Notes: a model not told the origin generated them from the sequence alone. A DNA stretch of 64,000 nucleotides from Cognatilysobacter claricitrinus (GCF_045866565.1 NZ_BAAFZV010000002.1:248001-312000); one strand, 5' to 3'; positions 17,520 to 27,053 are shown, numbered from the stretch's first letter. A program made the numbers and translations.

Positions 17520-18410
17520 TCACGGCGACCACGGATCGTCGTCGCGCAGCAGCGGACGCAGGTCCGCAGGCACGGCGACGCGCGGGTGCGCGATGACGAA
17601 GCGGGCCAGGCTGGCGCGCGCGCCGGCGACGTCACCGGTGTCGCGACGCTCGCGGATGCGGGTGAGCCAGTCGCGCGTCGGCAGGCGGGCGTCGGTGGCG
17701 ACGTCCGGGAGCGGGGCGGTGACGCTGGCTTCGCGACGCTGCGCGCGCGGAGAAACTGCCGCAGCCTGCGGCGCGGCCGCGGACGCGGCGTCGGCTTCAG
17801 GTGCAGCCGAATTACCGGAGAACGCGCGCGCCTCGGCCGCCGGCGCGGGCGGCGGAGGAGGTGGTGGCACGGCTTCGTCGACGAACTCGCGCGACGACGG
17901 ACGCGTCTTGGCCGCGCGATCAGCGACGACGGGCGCGGCGGCGCGCGGTGCGCCACCGCCGACGACGGGAGGCGCCTTCCGCGCGGCAGTCGCCGGCGCC
18001 GGCTGCGCGGCGGTGTCACCGGCGGCGGCCACCGGTGCCTCACGGCGCGGCACGGCTTGCACCTGCACGACGGTGTCGGACTCGGCGCCCGCGCCATTCG
18101 CGTCGCCGGCGTGTTCGGAATTCACGATGGGCGCCGGCAGCTGGAACATCGGCCGCAATTGCCAGGCCAGCCCGACCGCAGCGACCAGCACCGCTGCCGC
18201 GCCCACCGCACCCGGCCAGCGACGCACCGGCCGCCGTGGCGCATGCGTCTGCGTCGCGGCGGGCGTGGCGGCACGCGCCGCGGCGAGGATGCGGGCGTCG
18301 AGCGCGGCCGACGGCCCCGACGCGGCGTCGAGCCGGGCCAGGCGCGCGGCGAGGTCGCGCTCCTCGGCGGACAGCGCGTCGTGATCGGGCTCGGGCGGGC
18401 GGGCGGTCAT
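17520..18410 (-). CDS. Single-pass membrane protein, candidate anti-sigma factor
   Basis: This 296-residue protein has a short cytoplasmic helical region (residues 12-48) and one membrane segment (about 66-85, GAVGAAAVLVAAVGLAWQL). A long alanine- and proline-rich periplasmic linker with eight consecutive prolines follows. The C-terminal segment (about 245-296) is better conserved-looking, containing RDWLTRIRERRDTGDVAGAR. I infer an anti-sigma role from topology and position: its ATG overlaps the stop of the ECF sigma gene as ATGA. The zinc anti-sigma motif HxxxCxxC is absent. The linker composition is extreme and partly low complexity. Another role, such as a membrane sensor for the exporter, remains possible. 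Confidence 0.65.
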   Translation of the reverse strand: MTARPPEPDHDALSAEERDLAARLARLDAASGPSAALDARILAAARAATPAATQTHAPRRPVRRWPGAVGAAAVLVAAVGLAWQLRPMFQLPAPIVNSEHAGDANGAGAESDTVVQVQAVPRREAPVAAAGDTAAQPAPATAARKAPPVVGGGAPRAAAPVVADRAAKTRPSSREFVDEAVPPPPPPPAPAAEARAFSGNSAAPEADAASAAAPQAAAVSPRAQRREASVTAPLPDVATDARLPTRDWLTRIRERRDTGDVAGARASLARFVIAHPRVAVPADLRPLLRDDDPWSP

Positions 18411-18961
18411 GTCGAGAGTCTCGTGCGCAGCTTGTCCATCGCGTATCGAAGGCGCGACTTCACGGTCTCGCGGCCGGCACCGGTGATCTCCCCGATCTCT
18501 TCCAGGGTCAGTTCCTGCTCCAGCCGGAGTAGCACGACTTCGCGCTGCTCGGGCGGCAGTTCGTCCAGCGCCATCCGCAGGCGGCGGCGTTGTTCGAAGT
18601 CACTTAACGTCCGTTCCGGCGATTCGGGGTCCGCCAGCGCCTCGATCCGTGCTTCGGCGTCGGCCGGCGCGGCCGGGCGGTGCTTGGCGGCGCGCCAGTG
18701 GTCGCCCAGCCGATTGTGGGCGATGCGGTACAGCCACGTACTGAACGCGGCGTCCGGGCGCCAGCTTTCGCGCGCCGCGATCACGCGCTGCCAGACGTCC
18801 TGGAAGATCTCGTCGGTCAGCGCCGGGTCGCGCAGCTGGCGCAGGATGAACCGGTACAACGGCCCCTTGTGCCGGGCGTAGATCTGCTCGAATGCGCGCA
18901 CGTCGCCCGCGCACCAGGCGCGCATCAGCTCATCGTCGGTGGCAGCGGCCGCACCGTTCAT
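18407..18961 (-). CDS. ECF-type RNA polymerase sigma factor
   Basis: This 184-residue protein is an alternative sigma-70-family factor of the extracytoplasmic function type. Region 2 runs over residues 25-90 (YARHKGPLYRFILRQL, then EIFQDVWQRVI). Region 4, at about 125-180, shows LPPEQREVVLLRLEQELTLEEIGEITG followed by the helix that contacts the -35 box. The ATG at 18961 gives the normal length; the much longer open frame upstream is antisense to the GGDEF-EAL gene and is not real. The gene overlaps its candidate anti-sigma by 4 bp and is divergent from the GGDEF-EAL gene. Autoregulation is plausible, but no repeated ECF promoter could be confirmed. Confidence 0.92.
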   Translation of the reverse strand: MNGAAAATDDELMRAWCAGDVRAFEQIYARHKGPLYRFILRQLRDPALTDEIFQDVWQRVIAARESWRPDAAFSTWLYRIAHNRLGDHWRAAKHRPAAPADAEARIEALADPESPERTLSDFEQRRRLRMALDELPPEQREVVLLRLEQELTLEEIGEITGAGRETVKSRLRYAMDKLRTRLST

Positions 18962-19030
18962 CGGCGGCAGGGTACGGGGGTGGCCGCTTGCGGTACAGCC
19001 CGGGCGCCAGTGCCCGGTCGGGCAGGCCAC

Positions 19031-19058
19031 TTCAAACCGCGCAACGATCACGTATTCT
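19031..19058 (+). promoter_or_regulatory. Possible promoter of the GGDEF-EAL gene
   Basis: TTCAAA (19031-19036) and TATTCT (19053-19058) with a 16-bp spacer match sigma-70 boxes in 4 of 6 positions each. Two GC-rich hairpins lie between this element and the start codon. Confidence 0.35.
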
Positions 19059-19153
19059 CGTCTCAGCCCGCCTTGCGGGCGGGACCGGCGGCCAGCCGCA
19101 AGGCCGGCCCGGGACCGGGCGCAGGCCCGGCATGGCGACAGGGGGAGTCGGCG

Positions 19154-22057
19154 TTGCGAAAGCCCGATCCAGCGGACAATCCGATGCGTCGCGCCCGGCG
19201 GCGCGAACTCGTCGCGGCGCTGGAAGCGGGACTGCCGGTCGACACCAGCGTCGCGGCCGGTTGGCGCGAACGCGAAGGCGTCACCGTCTACACCTCCGAT
19301 GAAAGCGACGACGCGCTGGCGGACGTCGTGCGCAATGCGCTTCTCGGCGCGACGCCGATCGACGTCGCCGATGGTTGCCTGATCGAGCGCTGGCCGTTGC
19401 CGGGGGGGCGCCACGGCGCGGTGGCCGCGCGAATGCAGAGTCCGCTCGACGCCGACGTGCGCATGACCTGGTCCGAGATGTCGCGCGCGCTGATCGCGGC
19501 GTATCTCGACGCGGACCGCGTGCAGCGTCGCGCCGACTCGCTGGAAAAATCCGAACGCCTTCAGCAGGCGCTTTACGAGATCGCCGACCTCGCGGGTTCC
19601 GGCCTCGAACTCTCCGCGATGCTGCGGATGATCCACCACGTGATCGGCGGCCTGATGTACGCCGCGAACTTCTACATCGTGCTGTACGACGACGCGCGCG
19701 ACACCGTGCGCTTCGTGTACTTCGCCGACGAGCGCGACGACTACGTCGCCGAGCCGGACCGCGAGATTCCGTCGGACGAGATGCCCAACAGCCTCACGCT
19801 CGCCCTGCTGCGTCGCGGCGAGCCGGTGCGCGGCCCGTCCGACGTCGTGCGCGACCAGCTCGGCGTAGTGCGCGACGAGTCGCACGGCCCCGACAGCGAG
19901 GACTGGCTCGGGGTGCCGATGCGCCGCGACGACCACGTCTGCGGCGCGATCGTGGTGCAGAGCTACGACCGGCCGGGTGTCTACGGCGAGGAAGAACGTG
20001 CGCTGCTGGCGTTCGTCGCCCAGCACATCCTGACCGCGCTGGAGCGCCACCTCGCGCGGCAGGATCTCGAGCATCGCGTCCGTGAGCGCACGCACGCCCT
20101 TGAGCGCCTCAACAACGAGATGCAGGCGGAGATCGAAGAGCGCCAGCGCGCCGAGCAGCTGCAGAGCGCGCTGTTCCGCATTGCCGAACTGTCGATGAGC
20201 GCGCCGTCGCTCGACGACTTCTATCGCGAAGTGCACGCGATCGTCGGCGAGCTCCTGTACGCGCGAAATTTCTACATCGCGATGATTTCCGAGGACGGCG
20301 AACGCCTCGAATTCCCGTATTCGATCGACGAACGCGACGGACGCCGCGTGGCGCGCCCGCTCGGTTTCGGGCTTACCGAATATGTGTTGACGCGCCGCAA
20401 GCCGCTGCTCGTCGGTCGCCCCGACATCGAGACGCTGACGCGCGAAGGCGAGCTGATCAGCCGTGGCGCCCTGGCGTGCTGCTGGCTCGGCGTGCCGCTG
20501 TGGCGAGGCGACCAGGTCGTCGGCGTCATCGCGGTGCAGAGCTATTCGCACCAGGTGACGTTCACCCGGCGCGACCAGGAACTGCTGATGTTCGTCGCGC
20601 ATCACATCGGTATCGGCCTGGAGCGCAAGCGCTCGCAGGAAACGCTGATGCTCGCGCACGCCGAGCTCGAGGAACGTGTCGACGCGCGAACGCGTGAACT
20701 CGCACGCGCGAATCGCGAGCTGGTCGCGCAGATTGGCGAACGCCTGCGCGCGGAACAGCGTCTCACCCATCAGGCGCGCCACGATTCGCTTACAGGCCTG
20801 CCGAACCGCACGCACCTGGTCGACGCGCTCACTGAATCGATCGAGCTCACCCAAACGCATCCGCACACGCTGTTCGCGGTGCTCTACCTCGATCTCGATC
20901 GCTTCAAGCTGGTGAACGACAGCGCCGGTCATTCCGCCGGCGACGAGCTGCTGATGGAAGCGTCGCGGCGCATCGCCGCGTGCGTGCGTCCGGGCGACGT
21001 CGTCGCACGCCTCGGTGGCGACGAATTCGCGGTGCTCGTGCACGAACTCGATGGCGTTGCGAGCGTCGAACGCCTCGCCAGCCGCATCCTCGAAACGCTC
21101 GGCCAGCCGTGGTGGGTCGCCGGCCGCGAGGTGTTTCCGTCGGCGAGCATCGGCATCGCACTCTGGCACCAGCGCTATCGCAGCGGCAGCGAACTGCTGC
21201 GCGACGCCGACGCCGCGATGTACCGCGCAAAAGCCGCTGGCCGCGGCCGCTGGGCCACGTTCGACGAGGCAATGCGCGAGGAAGCCATGCGGATCCTCGA
21301 CCTCGAAGCCGACCTGCGCCGCGCGATCAACGGTGACGGCTTCGTCGCGTTCTACCAGCCGATCGTGCGGCTATCCGACCGCAGCATCGTCGGCCACGAA
21401 GCGCTGCTGCGCTGGAGCCATTCCAGCAGCGGCCTGCTGACGCCGGCGTCGTTCGTGGGTGTCGGCGAGAACAGTTCGCTGATCGAAGAGGTCGATTGGC
21501 TGGTCTACGCGCAGGTCGCGGATCGCATCGCACACACCGAGGGTGGCTACATTTCGGTCAACGTGTCGCCGCGCCATTTCCGCGACAGCGCGTTTGCCGA
21601 TCGCCTGCTGCGCATGCTCGACAAGGCCAAGGCCGACCCGCGCCGCCTGCGCATCGAGATCACCGAAGTGGCGCTGCTCGAAGAAGCACCGCGCGTGATG
21701 AACATGCTCAATCACCTGCGTGGCCATGGCGTGCTCGCGCAGCTCGACGACTTCGGCACCGGATTCTCGGCGCTGTCGTACCTGCACCGCTTCCCGATCG
21801 AATGCCTGAAGATCGACCAGAGCTTCATCGCTGGCCTCGGCAGCGAAACACGCGTCGAAAGCGAAGCAGTGGTGCGTGCGATCCAGGCGCTCGCGGGTTC
21901 GCTCGGCATCCACACCGTCGCCGAAGGCATCGAGAACCTGCACCAGCAGCGCGTCGTGCGCGAACTCGGCTGCACGCTTGGCCAGGGCTATCTGTACGGC
22001 CGCCCGATGCCGGAGCTGGTCAACGAGATCGACGCGGTCGCCAGCCTGGTCGGCTGA
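19154..22057 (+). CDS. GAF-GAF-GGDEF-EAL cyclic-di-GMP enzyme
   Basis: This protein of about 967 residues likely makes or breaks down cyclic di-GMP in response to a ligand. A unique N-terminal part (1-130) is followed by GAF domain 1 (about 150-300), a coiled coil, GAF domain 2 (about 335-480) and a second coiled coil. GGDEF is at 621-625 with an intact inhibitory RxxD site (612-615). EAL is at 749-751 with DDFGTG at 865-870. Both catalytic motifs are intact, so the enzyme may be bifunctional. I prefer the TTG at 19154 because GGGGGAG precedes it with 7-base spacing; an ATG at 19184 is the alternative. No membrane segment is visible, so it should be cytoplasmic. It is divergent from the ECF sigma gene. 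Confidence 0.9.
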   Translation: MRKPDPADNPMRRARRRELVAALEAGLPVDTSVAAGWREREGVTVYTSDESDDALADVVRNALLGATPIDVADGCLIERWPLPGGRHGAVAARMQSPLDADVRMTWSEMSRALIAAYLDADRVQRRADSLEKSERLQQALYEIADLAGSGLELSAMLRMIHHVIGGLMYAANFYIVLYDDARDTVRFVYFADERDDYVAEPDREIPSDEMPNSLTLALLRRGEPVRGPSDVVRDQLGVVRDESHGPDSEDWLGVPMRRDDHVCGAIVVQSYDRPGVYGEEERALLAFVAQHILTALERHLARQDLEHRVRERTHALERLNNEMQAEIEERQRAEQLQSALFRIAELSMSAPSLDDFYREVHAIVGELLYARNFYIAMISEDGERLEFPYSIDERDGRRVARPLGFGLTEYVLTRRKPLLVGRPDIETLTREGELISRGALACCWLGVPLWRGDQVVGVIAVQSYSHQVTFTRRDQELLMFVAHHIGIGLERKRSQETLMLAHAELEERVDARTRELARANRELVAQIGERLRAEQRLTHQARHDSLTGLPNRTHLVDALTESIELTQTHPHTLFAVLYLDLDRFKLVNDSAGHSAGDELLMEASRRIAACVRPGDVVARLGGDEFAVLVHELDGVASVERLASRILETLGQPWWVAGREVFPSASIGIALWHQRYRSGSELLRDADAAMYRAKAAGRGRWATFDEAMREEAMRILDLEADLRRAINGDGFVAFYQPIVRLSDRSIVGHEALLRWSHSSSGLLTPASFVGVGENSSLIEEVDWLVYAQVADRIAHTEGGYISVNVSPRHFRDSAFADRLLRMLDKAKADPRRLRIEITEVALLEEAPRVMNMLNHLRGHGVLAQLDDFGTGFSALSYLHRFPIECLKIDQSFIAGLGSETRVESEAVVRAIQALAGSLGIHTVAEGIENLHQQRVVRELGCTLGQGYLYGRPMPELVNEIDAVASLVG

Positions 22058-22076
22058 TCGGCGCGGCGCCAGCGAG

Positions 22077-23516
22077 TTACGACGCCGGCGGATCCTTGAT
22101 GACCAGCAGGCGCACCTCGGTCATCTCCTCGATGGTCGACCGCACGCCTTCGCGGCCGACGCCCGAATCCTTGACGCCGCCGTACGGCATGTTGTCGACG
22201 CGCACGCTCGGCACGTCGCCGACCACCACGCCGCCCACTTCGAGCCGGTCCCACGCGCGCATCGCGTGGTCGACGCGCGCGGTGAACACGCCGCACTGCA
22301 GGCCGAAGTGCGAGTCGTTGGCGCGGTCGAGCGCCGCGTCGAACGAATCGACGCTCTCGATGACGGCGACCGGGCCGAACGCTTCCTCGCGATACAACTT
22401 CGCGTCGTGCGCGACATCGGCGAGCAGCCACGGTGCGAGCATCGTTCCGTCGCGACGGCCTTCGACGAGAACACGCGCGCCGCCCGCACGCGCTGCGTCG
22501 ATCCATTCGGTGAGCCGCTTCGCGGACGCGTCGTCGATCACCGGGCCGATGTCGGTCGATTCGTCGTGCGGGTCGCCGCAGCGCAACGCGCGCACGGCCT
22601 CGGCGAGCGCGCTCGACAACCGTTCCGCGATGGCGCGATGGGCGATGATCCGCTGCACGCTGATGCAGCTCTGGCCACTCTGGTAGTAGGCGCCGAACAC
22701 GATTCGCTTGATGAGGTGATCGAACGGAACGCCCGGGTCTTCGTCGACGATGCACGCGGCGTTGCCGCCGAGTTCCAGCGCGACCTTCTTGCGCCCGGCG
22801 CGCGAACGCAGCTCCCAACCGACCGGGCCACCGGTGAAGCTGAGGAACGCGATGCGCGGGTCTTCGACCAGTGGCGCGGATGTCGCGGTGCTGCAGACGA
22901 GCACCGACCATGCGTCGCGCGGCAGGTCGGTCTCGGCGAGGATTTCGCCCAGCACCCGCGCGCCGAGTGGTGTGCGCTCCGATGGTTTCAACACGAACGG
23001 GCACCCTGCGGCGATCGCAGGCGCAACCTTGTGCGCAACGAGATTGAGCGGGAAATTGAACGGCGTGATCAGGCTGCAGGCGCCGATGGGTACGCGCCGC
23101 GTCATGCCGCGGAAACCGCGGGCGCGCGGCGACACCTGCATCTCCAGCACGTCGCCGCCGATGCGCGTGGCTTCGCCGGCCGCGATGCGGAACGTGTCGA
23201 TCAGGCGGTCGACTTCACCGCGCGAGTCACGGATGGGCTTGCCCGCCTCGGTGCAGAGCAGGTCGGCGAGTTCGTCGCGGCGCTCCTCGAAGCGGCGCAC
23301 GCAGTGCTCGAGCACGTCGCGGCGTGCGTCCGGAGGAAGCGCGGCCATCGCGGCGCGTGCACCGTGCGCAGCGGCGATGGCCTGCTCGACGTGCGAGGCA
23401 TCCGCGCGCGCGACCTGGGCCGCGACCTTGCCGCTGTACTTGTCGGTGACGTCGAGCCAGTCGCCGGTGGTAACCGGCTGGCCGGCGATGTAGATCGGAA
23501 GCTGCGGAGCGGACAT
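22077..23516 (-). CDS. NAD(P)-dependent aldehyde dehydrogenase
   Basis: This 479-residue cytoplasmic enzyme oxidises an aldehyde to the acid. The cofactor-binding segment ITPFNFPLNLVAHKVAPA, the general-base motif LELGGNA and the catalytic-cysteine motif GQSCISVQ are present. The subfamily resembles lactaldehyde and phosphonoacetaldehyde dehydrogenase-like enzymes rather than betaine or succinate-semialdehyde types. The natural substrate is not evident. The ATG at 23516 starts MSAPQLPIYIAG, a normal beginning for this subfamily. It is convergent with the GGDEF-EAL gene, with 19 bp between the stops. It sits 78 bp downstream of xseA on the same strand, and no functional link is apparent. Confidence 0.9.
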   Translation of the reverse strand: MSAPQLPIYIAGQPVTTGDWLDVTDKYSGKVAAQVARADASHVEQAIAAAHGARAAMAALPPDARRDVLEHCVRRFEERRDELADLLCTEAGKPIRDSRGEVDRLIDTFRIAAGEATRIGGDVLEMQVSPRARGFRGMTRRVPIGACSLITPFNFPLNLVAHKVAPAIAAGCPFVLKPSERTPLGARVLGEILAETDLPRDAWSVLVCSTATSAPLVEDPRIAFLSFTGGPVGWELRSRAGRKKVALELGGNAACIVDEDPGVPFDHLIKRIVFGAYYQSGQSCISVQRIIAHRAIAERLSSALAEAVRALRCGDPHDESTDIGPVIDDASAKRLTEWIDAARAGGARVLVEGRRDGTMLAPWLLADVAHDAKLYREEAFGPVAVIESVDSFDAALDRANDSHFGLQCGVFTARVDHAMRAWDRLEVGGVVVGDVPSVRVDNMPYGGVKDSGVGREGVRSTIEEMTEVRLLVIKDPPAS

Positions 23517-23594
23517 GGCGGCGTTCGTCGGTCGCGGAACGGCGATCATGCGCCCGCGGCCGTTGGTCCGCGTCAAACGTCGGCGTGCATGTGC

Positions 23595-24944
23595 TCAGTC
23601 GCGCGGCTTGCGCGATTCGACGCGCATGCCAAGCTCGCCGTCCCGCACGCGTGCCGTGATCGCGTCGCCTGTCGCCACGTCGGCGATATCGCGGACGATC
23701 GCGCCGTCGCCACGGCGCAGGATGCTGTAGCCGCGCGCCACCGTCGCGAGCGGGCTCACCGCCTCCAGCGAGCGGGCGATGCCGCGTAGTCGCAGTGCTT
23801 CGTGAGCGAGTCGCCGTGCGATCGCCGCCTGCGGGCGGTTCGACACCGCCGCCACGCGCTCGCGCAGGCGCGCGAGGCGACGTTCCGGATGGCGCGCGCG
23901 CAGGATCGCGTCGGCATGGCGCAGGCGCGCGTGCTCGCGCTCGAGTCGGCGCTTCCAGGCGACGTCCAGCCGGCGGAATGCCTCGGCCTGTCGTCGGCAA
24001 AGCATCTGCACGTAGGCCTGCGGGCGCAGCGCATTGAGCTTGAGCGCCGCGCGGTCGGTGCGTTGCATCGCATCGCGCAGCGTCTGCGCCTGGCGCGCAT
24101 GAAGGCGGCGCTGCAACGCGTCGATCCGGCGCACTAGGTCGTCCCGGTTGGGCACCAGCAATTCGGCGGCGACCGACGGCGTCGGCGCGCGGCGGTCGGC
24201 TGCGAATTCGGCGAGGCAGAAATCGGTTTCGTGGCCGACGGCGCAGATCACCGGCACCGTACTGGCCGCTACGGCGCGCGCGACGATCTCTTCGTTGAAC
24301 GACCACAGGTCTTCGAGCGAGCCGCCGCCACGGGTGAGCATCAGCACGTCGTAGCGACCGCTCGCGCCAGCGCGCTGCAGCATGTCGACGATCTGCGCCG
24401 CCGCGCCCGCGCCCTGCACCTGCACGGGCAGCACGTCGACCTCGACCAGCGGAAAGCGCCGCGCGAGCACGCTCAGCACGTCGCGGATGGCGGCGCCGCT
24501 CGGCGAGGTCACCACGCCGATCCGGGCCGGGAACGCGGGCAGCGGGCGTTTGCGCTCGGCGTCGAACAGGCCTTCGGCAGCGAGACGTACCTTCAGCTCG
24601 TCGAACGCGCGACGCAGCGCGCCTTCGCCGGCTTCCTCCATGTGGTCGAGCACCAGCTGGTACTCGCCGCGCGCTTCGTACAGCGTCAGCCGGCCGCGAC
24701 CGAGCACGTGCAGGCCTTCGCGCGGCTGGAAGCGCAGCCACGAACTCTTGGGCTTGAACATCGCGCAGCGGATCTGGGCGCGCGCGTCCTTGATCGTGAA
24801 ATACAGGTGCCCGGACGACGGCCGGGACACGTTGCCGAGCTCGCCCTCGATCCACACCGAGCCGAACGTCGTCTCCAGCATGTCGCGCGCCAGCGCGTTG
24901 AGCTGGCTGGGCGTGAAGACGTCGCGGGCGGGTTCGTCGGACAT
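23595..24944 (-). CDS. xseA: Exodeoxyribonuclease VII large subunit
   Basis: XseA, with several XseB subunits, degrades single-stranded DNA to oligonucleotides and takes part in DNA repair. The 449-residue protein starts with the OB-fold nucleic-acid-binding domain (residues 10-105; WIEGELGNVSRPSSGHLYF). The catalytic domain follows (SPSGAAIRDVL and LTRGGGSLEDLWSFN, about 130-330). A long arginine- and alanine-rich helical region binds XseB, and the C-terminus has the conserved ARGYSILRR. The length is normal. No xseB gene lies nearby in this window. The ATG at 24944 is divergent from ispG. Confidence 0.95.
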   Translation of the reverse strand: MSDEPARDVFTPSQLNALARDMLETTFGSVWIEGELGNVSRPSSGHLYFTIKDARAQIRCAMFKPKSSWLRFQPREGLHVLGRGRLTLYEARGEYQLVLDHMEEAGEGALRRAFDELKVRLAAEGLFDAERKRPLPAFPARIGVVTSPSGAAIRDVLSVLARRFPLVEVDVLPVQVQGAGAAAQIVDMLQRAGASGRYDVLMLTRGGGSLEDLWSFNEEIVARAVAASTVPVICAVGHETDFCLAEFAADRRAPTPSVAAELLVPNRDDLVRRIDALQRRLHARQAQTLRDAMQRTDRAALKLNALRPQAYVQMLCRRQAEAFRRLDVAWKRRLEREHARLRHADAILRARHPERRLARLRERVAAVSNRPQAAIARRLAHEALRLRGIARSLEAVSPLATVARGYSILRRGDGAIVRDIADVATGDAITARVRDGELGMRVESRKPRD

Positions 24945-25069
24945 GGGCGGCGGGGCGGGGCGGCCGCGTACGGTAGCGCAGTCGCTGCGAGGGCGGCGAT
25001 TGCGGCCGGATGCCGACGCAACGGCGGGTCGAGGCCACGCGATTCAGGGCCGCGCGGGACCGCTGGCCC

Positions 25070-25075
25070 TACAAT
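25070..25075 (+). promoter_or_regulatory. Putative -10 box for a leaderless ispG transcript
   Basis: TACAAT ends exactly 6 bases before the ispG ATG, the same spacing as at era. No Shine-Dalgarno sequence or clear -35 box is visible. Confidence 0.4.
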
Positions 25076-25081
25076 TCCCGC

Positions 25082-26356
25082 ATGAATGCCGCTCTCCAGC
25101 CGCCGTCGCCCGCCGACCAGGACCATTTCGGCCCGCTCACCCGTCGCGTGACCCGCGGGGTCGTGATCGGGGGCGTACATGTCGGCGGCGGCGCGCCAGT
25201 CGTCGTGCAGTCGATGACCAATACCGACACCGCGGACGTCGCGTCGACGACCAGGCAGGTCGCCGAGTTGTGGCGCGCGGGCTCGGAGCTGGTGCGCATC
25301 ACCGTCAACACCGCGGAAGCGGCGGCGGCGGTCCCGCGCATCCGCGAACGGCTGGACATGATGGGCGTCGGCGTGCCGCTGATCGGCGACTTCCACTACA
25401 ACGGCCACCAACTGCTCGCGGGCGAGCCGGCCTGCGCCGAAGCGCTGGCGAAGTACCGCATCAACCCGGGCAATGTCGGGTTCGGCAAGAAGCGCGACAC
25501 GCAGTTCGCGCAGCTGATCGAGTTCGCGATCCGTTACGGCAAGCCGGTGCGCATCGGCGCGAACTGGGGATCGCTCGACCAGTCGCTCGCCGCCACGCTG
25601 ATGGACGAGAACGCGCAGCGTGCGAGTCCATGGGACGCCGGCCGCGTGCTGCGCGAGGCGCTGATCCGGAGCGCGCTGGATTCCGCAGCGCGCGCGGAAG
25701 AACTCGGCCTGGCGCGCGAACGCATCGTGCTGAGCGCGAAGGTCAGCGGCGTGCAGGAGCTCATCGCCGTGTATCGCGAACTGGCGACGCGCGGCGATTA
25801 CGCGCTGCATCTCGGCCTGACCGAGGCCGGCATCGGCAGCAAGGGCATCGTCGCGTCGAGTGCGGCGCTCGCCGTGCTGCTGCAGGAAGGCATCGGCGAC
25901 ACCATCCGCATTTCGCTGACGCCGGAGCCCGGGCAGTCGCGCACCAACGAAGTCGTCGTCGCGCAGGAGCTTCTGCAGACGATGGGGCTGCGTGCGTTCA
26001 CGCCGATGGTCACCGCGTGCCCCGGCTGCGGGCGCACCACCAGCACGTTCTTCCAGGAACTCGCGCAGAAGGTGCAGGCTCACGTGCGCGACAAGATGCC
26101 GGAGTGGAAGATCAGCCACCCGGGCGCGGAGAACCTGACGCTCGCGGTGATGGGCTGCATCGTCAACGGGCCGGGCGAGTCGCGCCACGCCAACATCGGT
26201 ATTTCCCTGCCCGGCACGGGCGAGGCGCCGGCCGCGCCCGTTTTCGAGGACGGCGAAAAGACCGTCACGCTCCGCGGTGATCGCATCGCCGACGATTTCG
26301 TCGAGTTGATCGATCGCTACGTGGAGCGTCGCTATGGAGCCAATACCGCGGGCTGA
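25082..26356 (+). CDS. ispG: 4-hydroxy-3-methylbut-2-enyl diphosphate synthase
   Basis: IspG (GcpE) is a [4Fe-4S] enzyme of the methylerythritol phosphate route to isoprenoids. The 424-residue protein begins with the TIM-barrel motifs VVVQSMTNTDTAD and LIGDFHYNG. The cluster cysteines are in TACPGCGRTT and in MGCIVNGPGE, with the catalytic glutamate in the latter. The ATG at 25082 gives a short extension before RRVTRGVVIGG. A TACAAT box six bases upstream suggests a leaderless mRNA. The last 23 bases overlap the PAP2 phosphatase gene, pointing to co-transcription. The phosphatase could act on isoprenoid diphosphates (inference). Confidence 0.96.
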   Translation: MNAALQPPSPADQDHFGPLTRRVTRGVVIGGVHVGGGAPVVVQSMTNTDTADVASTTRQVAELWRAGSELVRITVNTAEAAAAVPRIRERLDMMGVGVPLIGDFHYNGHQLLAGEPACAEALAKYRINPGNVGFGKKRDTQFAQLIEFAIRYGKPVRIGANWGSLDQSLAATLMDENAQRASPWDAGRVLREALIRSALDSAARAEELGLARERIVLSAKVSGVQELIAVYRELATRGDYALHLGLTEAGIGSKGIVASSAALAVLLQEGIGDTIRISLTPEPGQSRTNEVVVAQELLQTMGLRAFTPMVTACPGCGRTTSTFFQELAQKVQAHVRDKMPEWKISHPGAENLTLAVMGCIVNGPGESRHANIGISLPGTGEAPAAPVFEDGEKTVTLRGDRIADDFVELIDRYVERRYGANTAG

Positions 26357-27053
26357 CGCGGGCAAGCCGGCCGACGTCGCCGTCGAACAGGCGAAGGTCG
26401 GAAAGAGTGTGTTCCGCCGCTACGGGCTCGGCCTGGCGATCGTGTTCGTCTGCGTCGCGCTGCCGTTGTGGGGCTTCGGCGAGCTGGCCGAGGACGTTGC
26501 GGCCGGCCAGCCGTTCTTCTTCGACGCGCCGATTCTCGAAGGCCTGCACGCGATGTCGAGCCGCGCGGCGGATTCGGTTTTCCTCGCGCTGTCGGCGGTC
26601 GGCTTCTCGGGCGGCGTCGTGCCCTGCGACATCGCGCTCGTGCTGTTCCTCGCCTGGCGCCGGCACTCGCGCAGCGCCACCTTCGCCGCGATCGCACTGG
26701 GCGGGTCGGCACTGCTGAACCTCGCCGCGAAACACGTCTTCGCCCGCGCACGCCCGGCGCTGTGGATCTCGATCGCGCCCGAGGCGACGTACAGCTTCCC
26801 CAGCGGACACGCGATGGGCTCGGCGACGCTCGCCTGCGTGCTGTCGTGCCTCGCTTGGAACACGCGCTGGCGCTGGCCCGTGTTGATCGTCTCAACCCTG
26901 TTCGCACTCGGCGTCGGGGTGTCGCGCGTCTACCTCGGCGTGCATTACCCCTCCGACGTCCTTGCCGGATGGTCGGCGGCGATCGCCTGGACGCTGGGCG
27001 TTCGGTTCATCGCGTTCCGGAGCGGGTTGATGACGGGGTCCGCGCAGGTCTGA
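26334..27053 (+). CDS. PAP2-family membrane phosphatase
   Basis: This 239-residue integral membrane protein has about six hydrophobic segments and the three-part signature of acid phosphatases of the PAP2 family. The motifs are KHVFARARP (about residues 128-136), PSGH (about 154-157) and SRVYLGVHYPSD (about 200-211). Family members remove phosphate from undecaprenyl diphosphate, phosphatidylglycerol phosphate or modified lipid A. Its overlap with ispG favours an isoprenoid lipid substrate but does not prove it. The active site should face the periplasm. The ATG at 26334 lies inside ispG. Confidence 0.9.
   Translation: MEPIPRADAGKPADVAVEQAKVGKSVFRRYGLGLAIVFVCVALPLWGFGELAEDVAAGQPFFFDAPILEGLHAMSSRAADSVFLALSAVGFSGGVVPCDIALVLFLAWRRHSRSATFAAIALGGSALLNLAAKHVFARARPALWISIAPEATYSFPSGHAMGSATLACVLSCLAWNTRWRWPVLIVSTLFALGVGVSRVYLGVHYPSDVLAGWSAAIAWTLGVRFIAFRSGLMTGSAQV

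Noticed and set aside
18962..21169. Long upstream extension of the sigma factor frame
   Set aside because: It is antisense to the GGDEF-EAL gene; the conserved sigma factor sequence starts at 18961.
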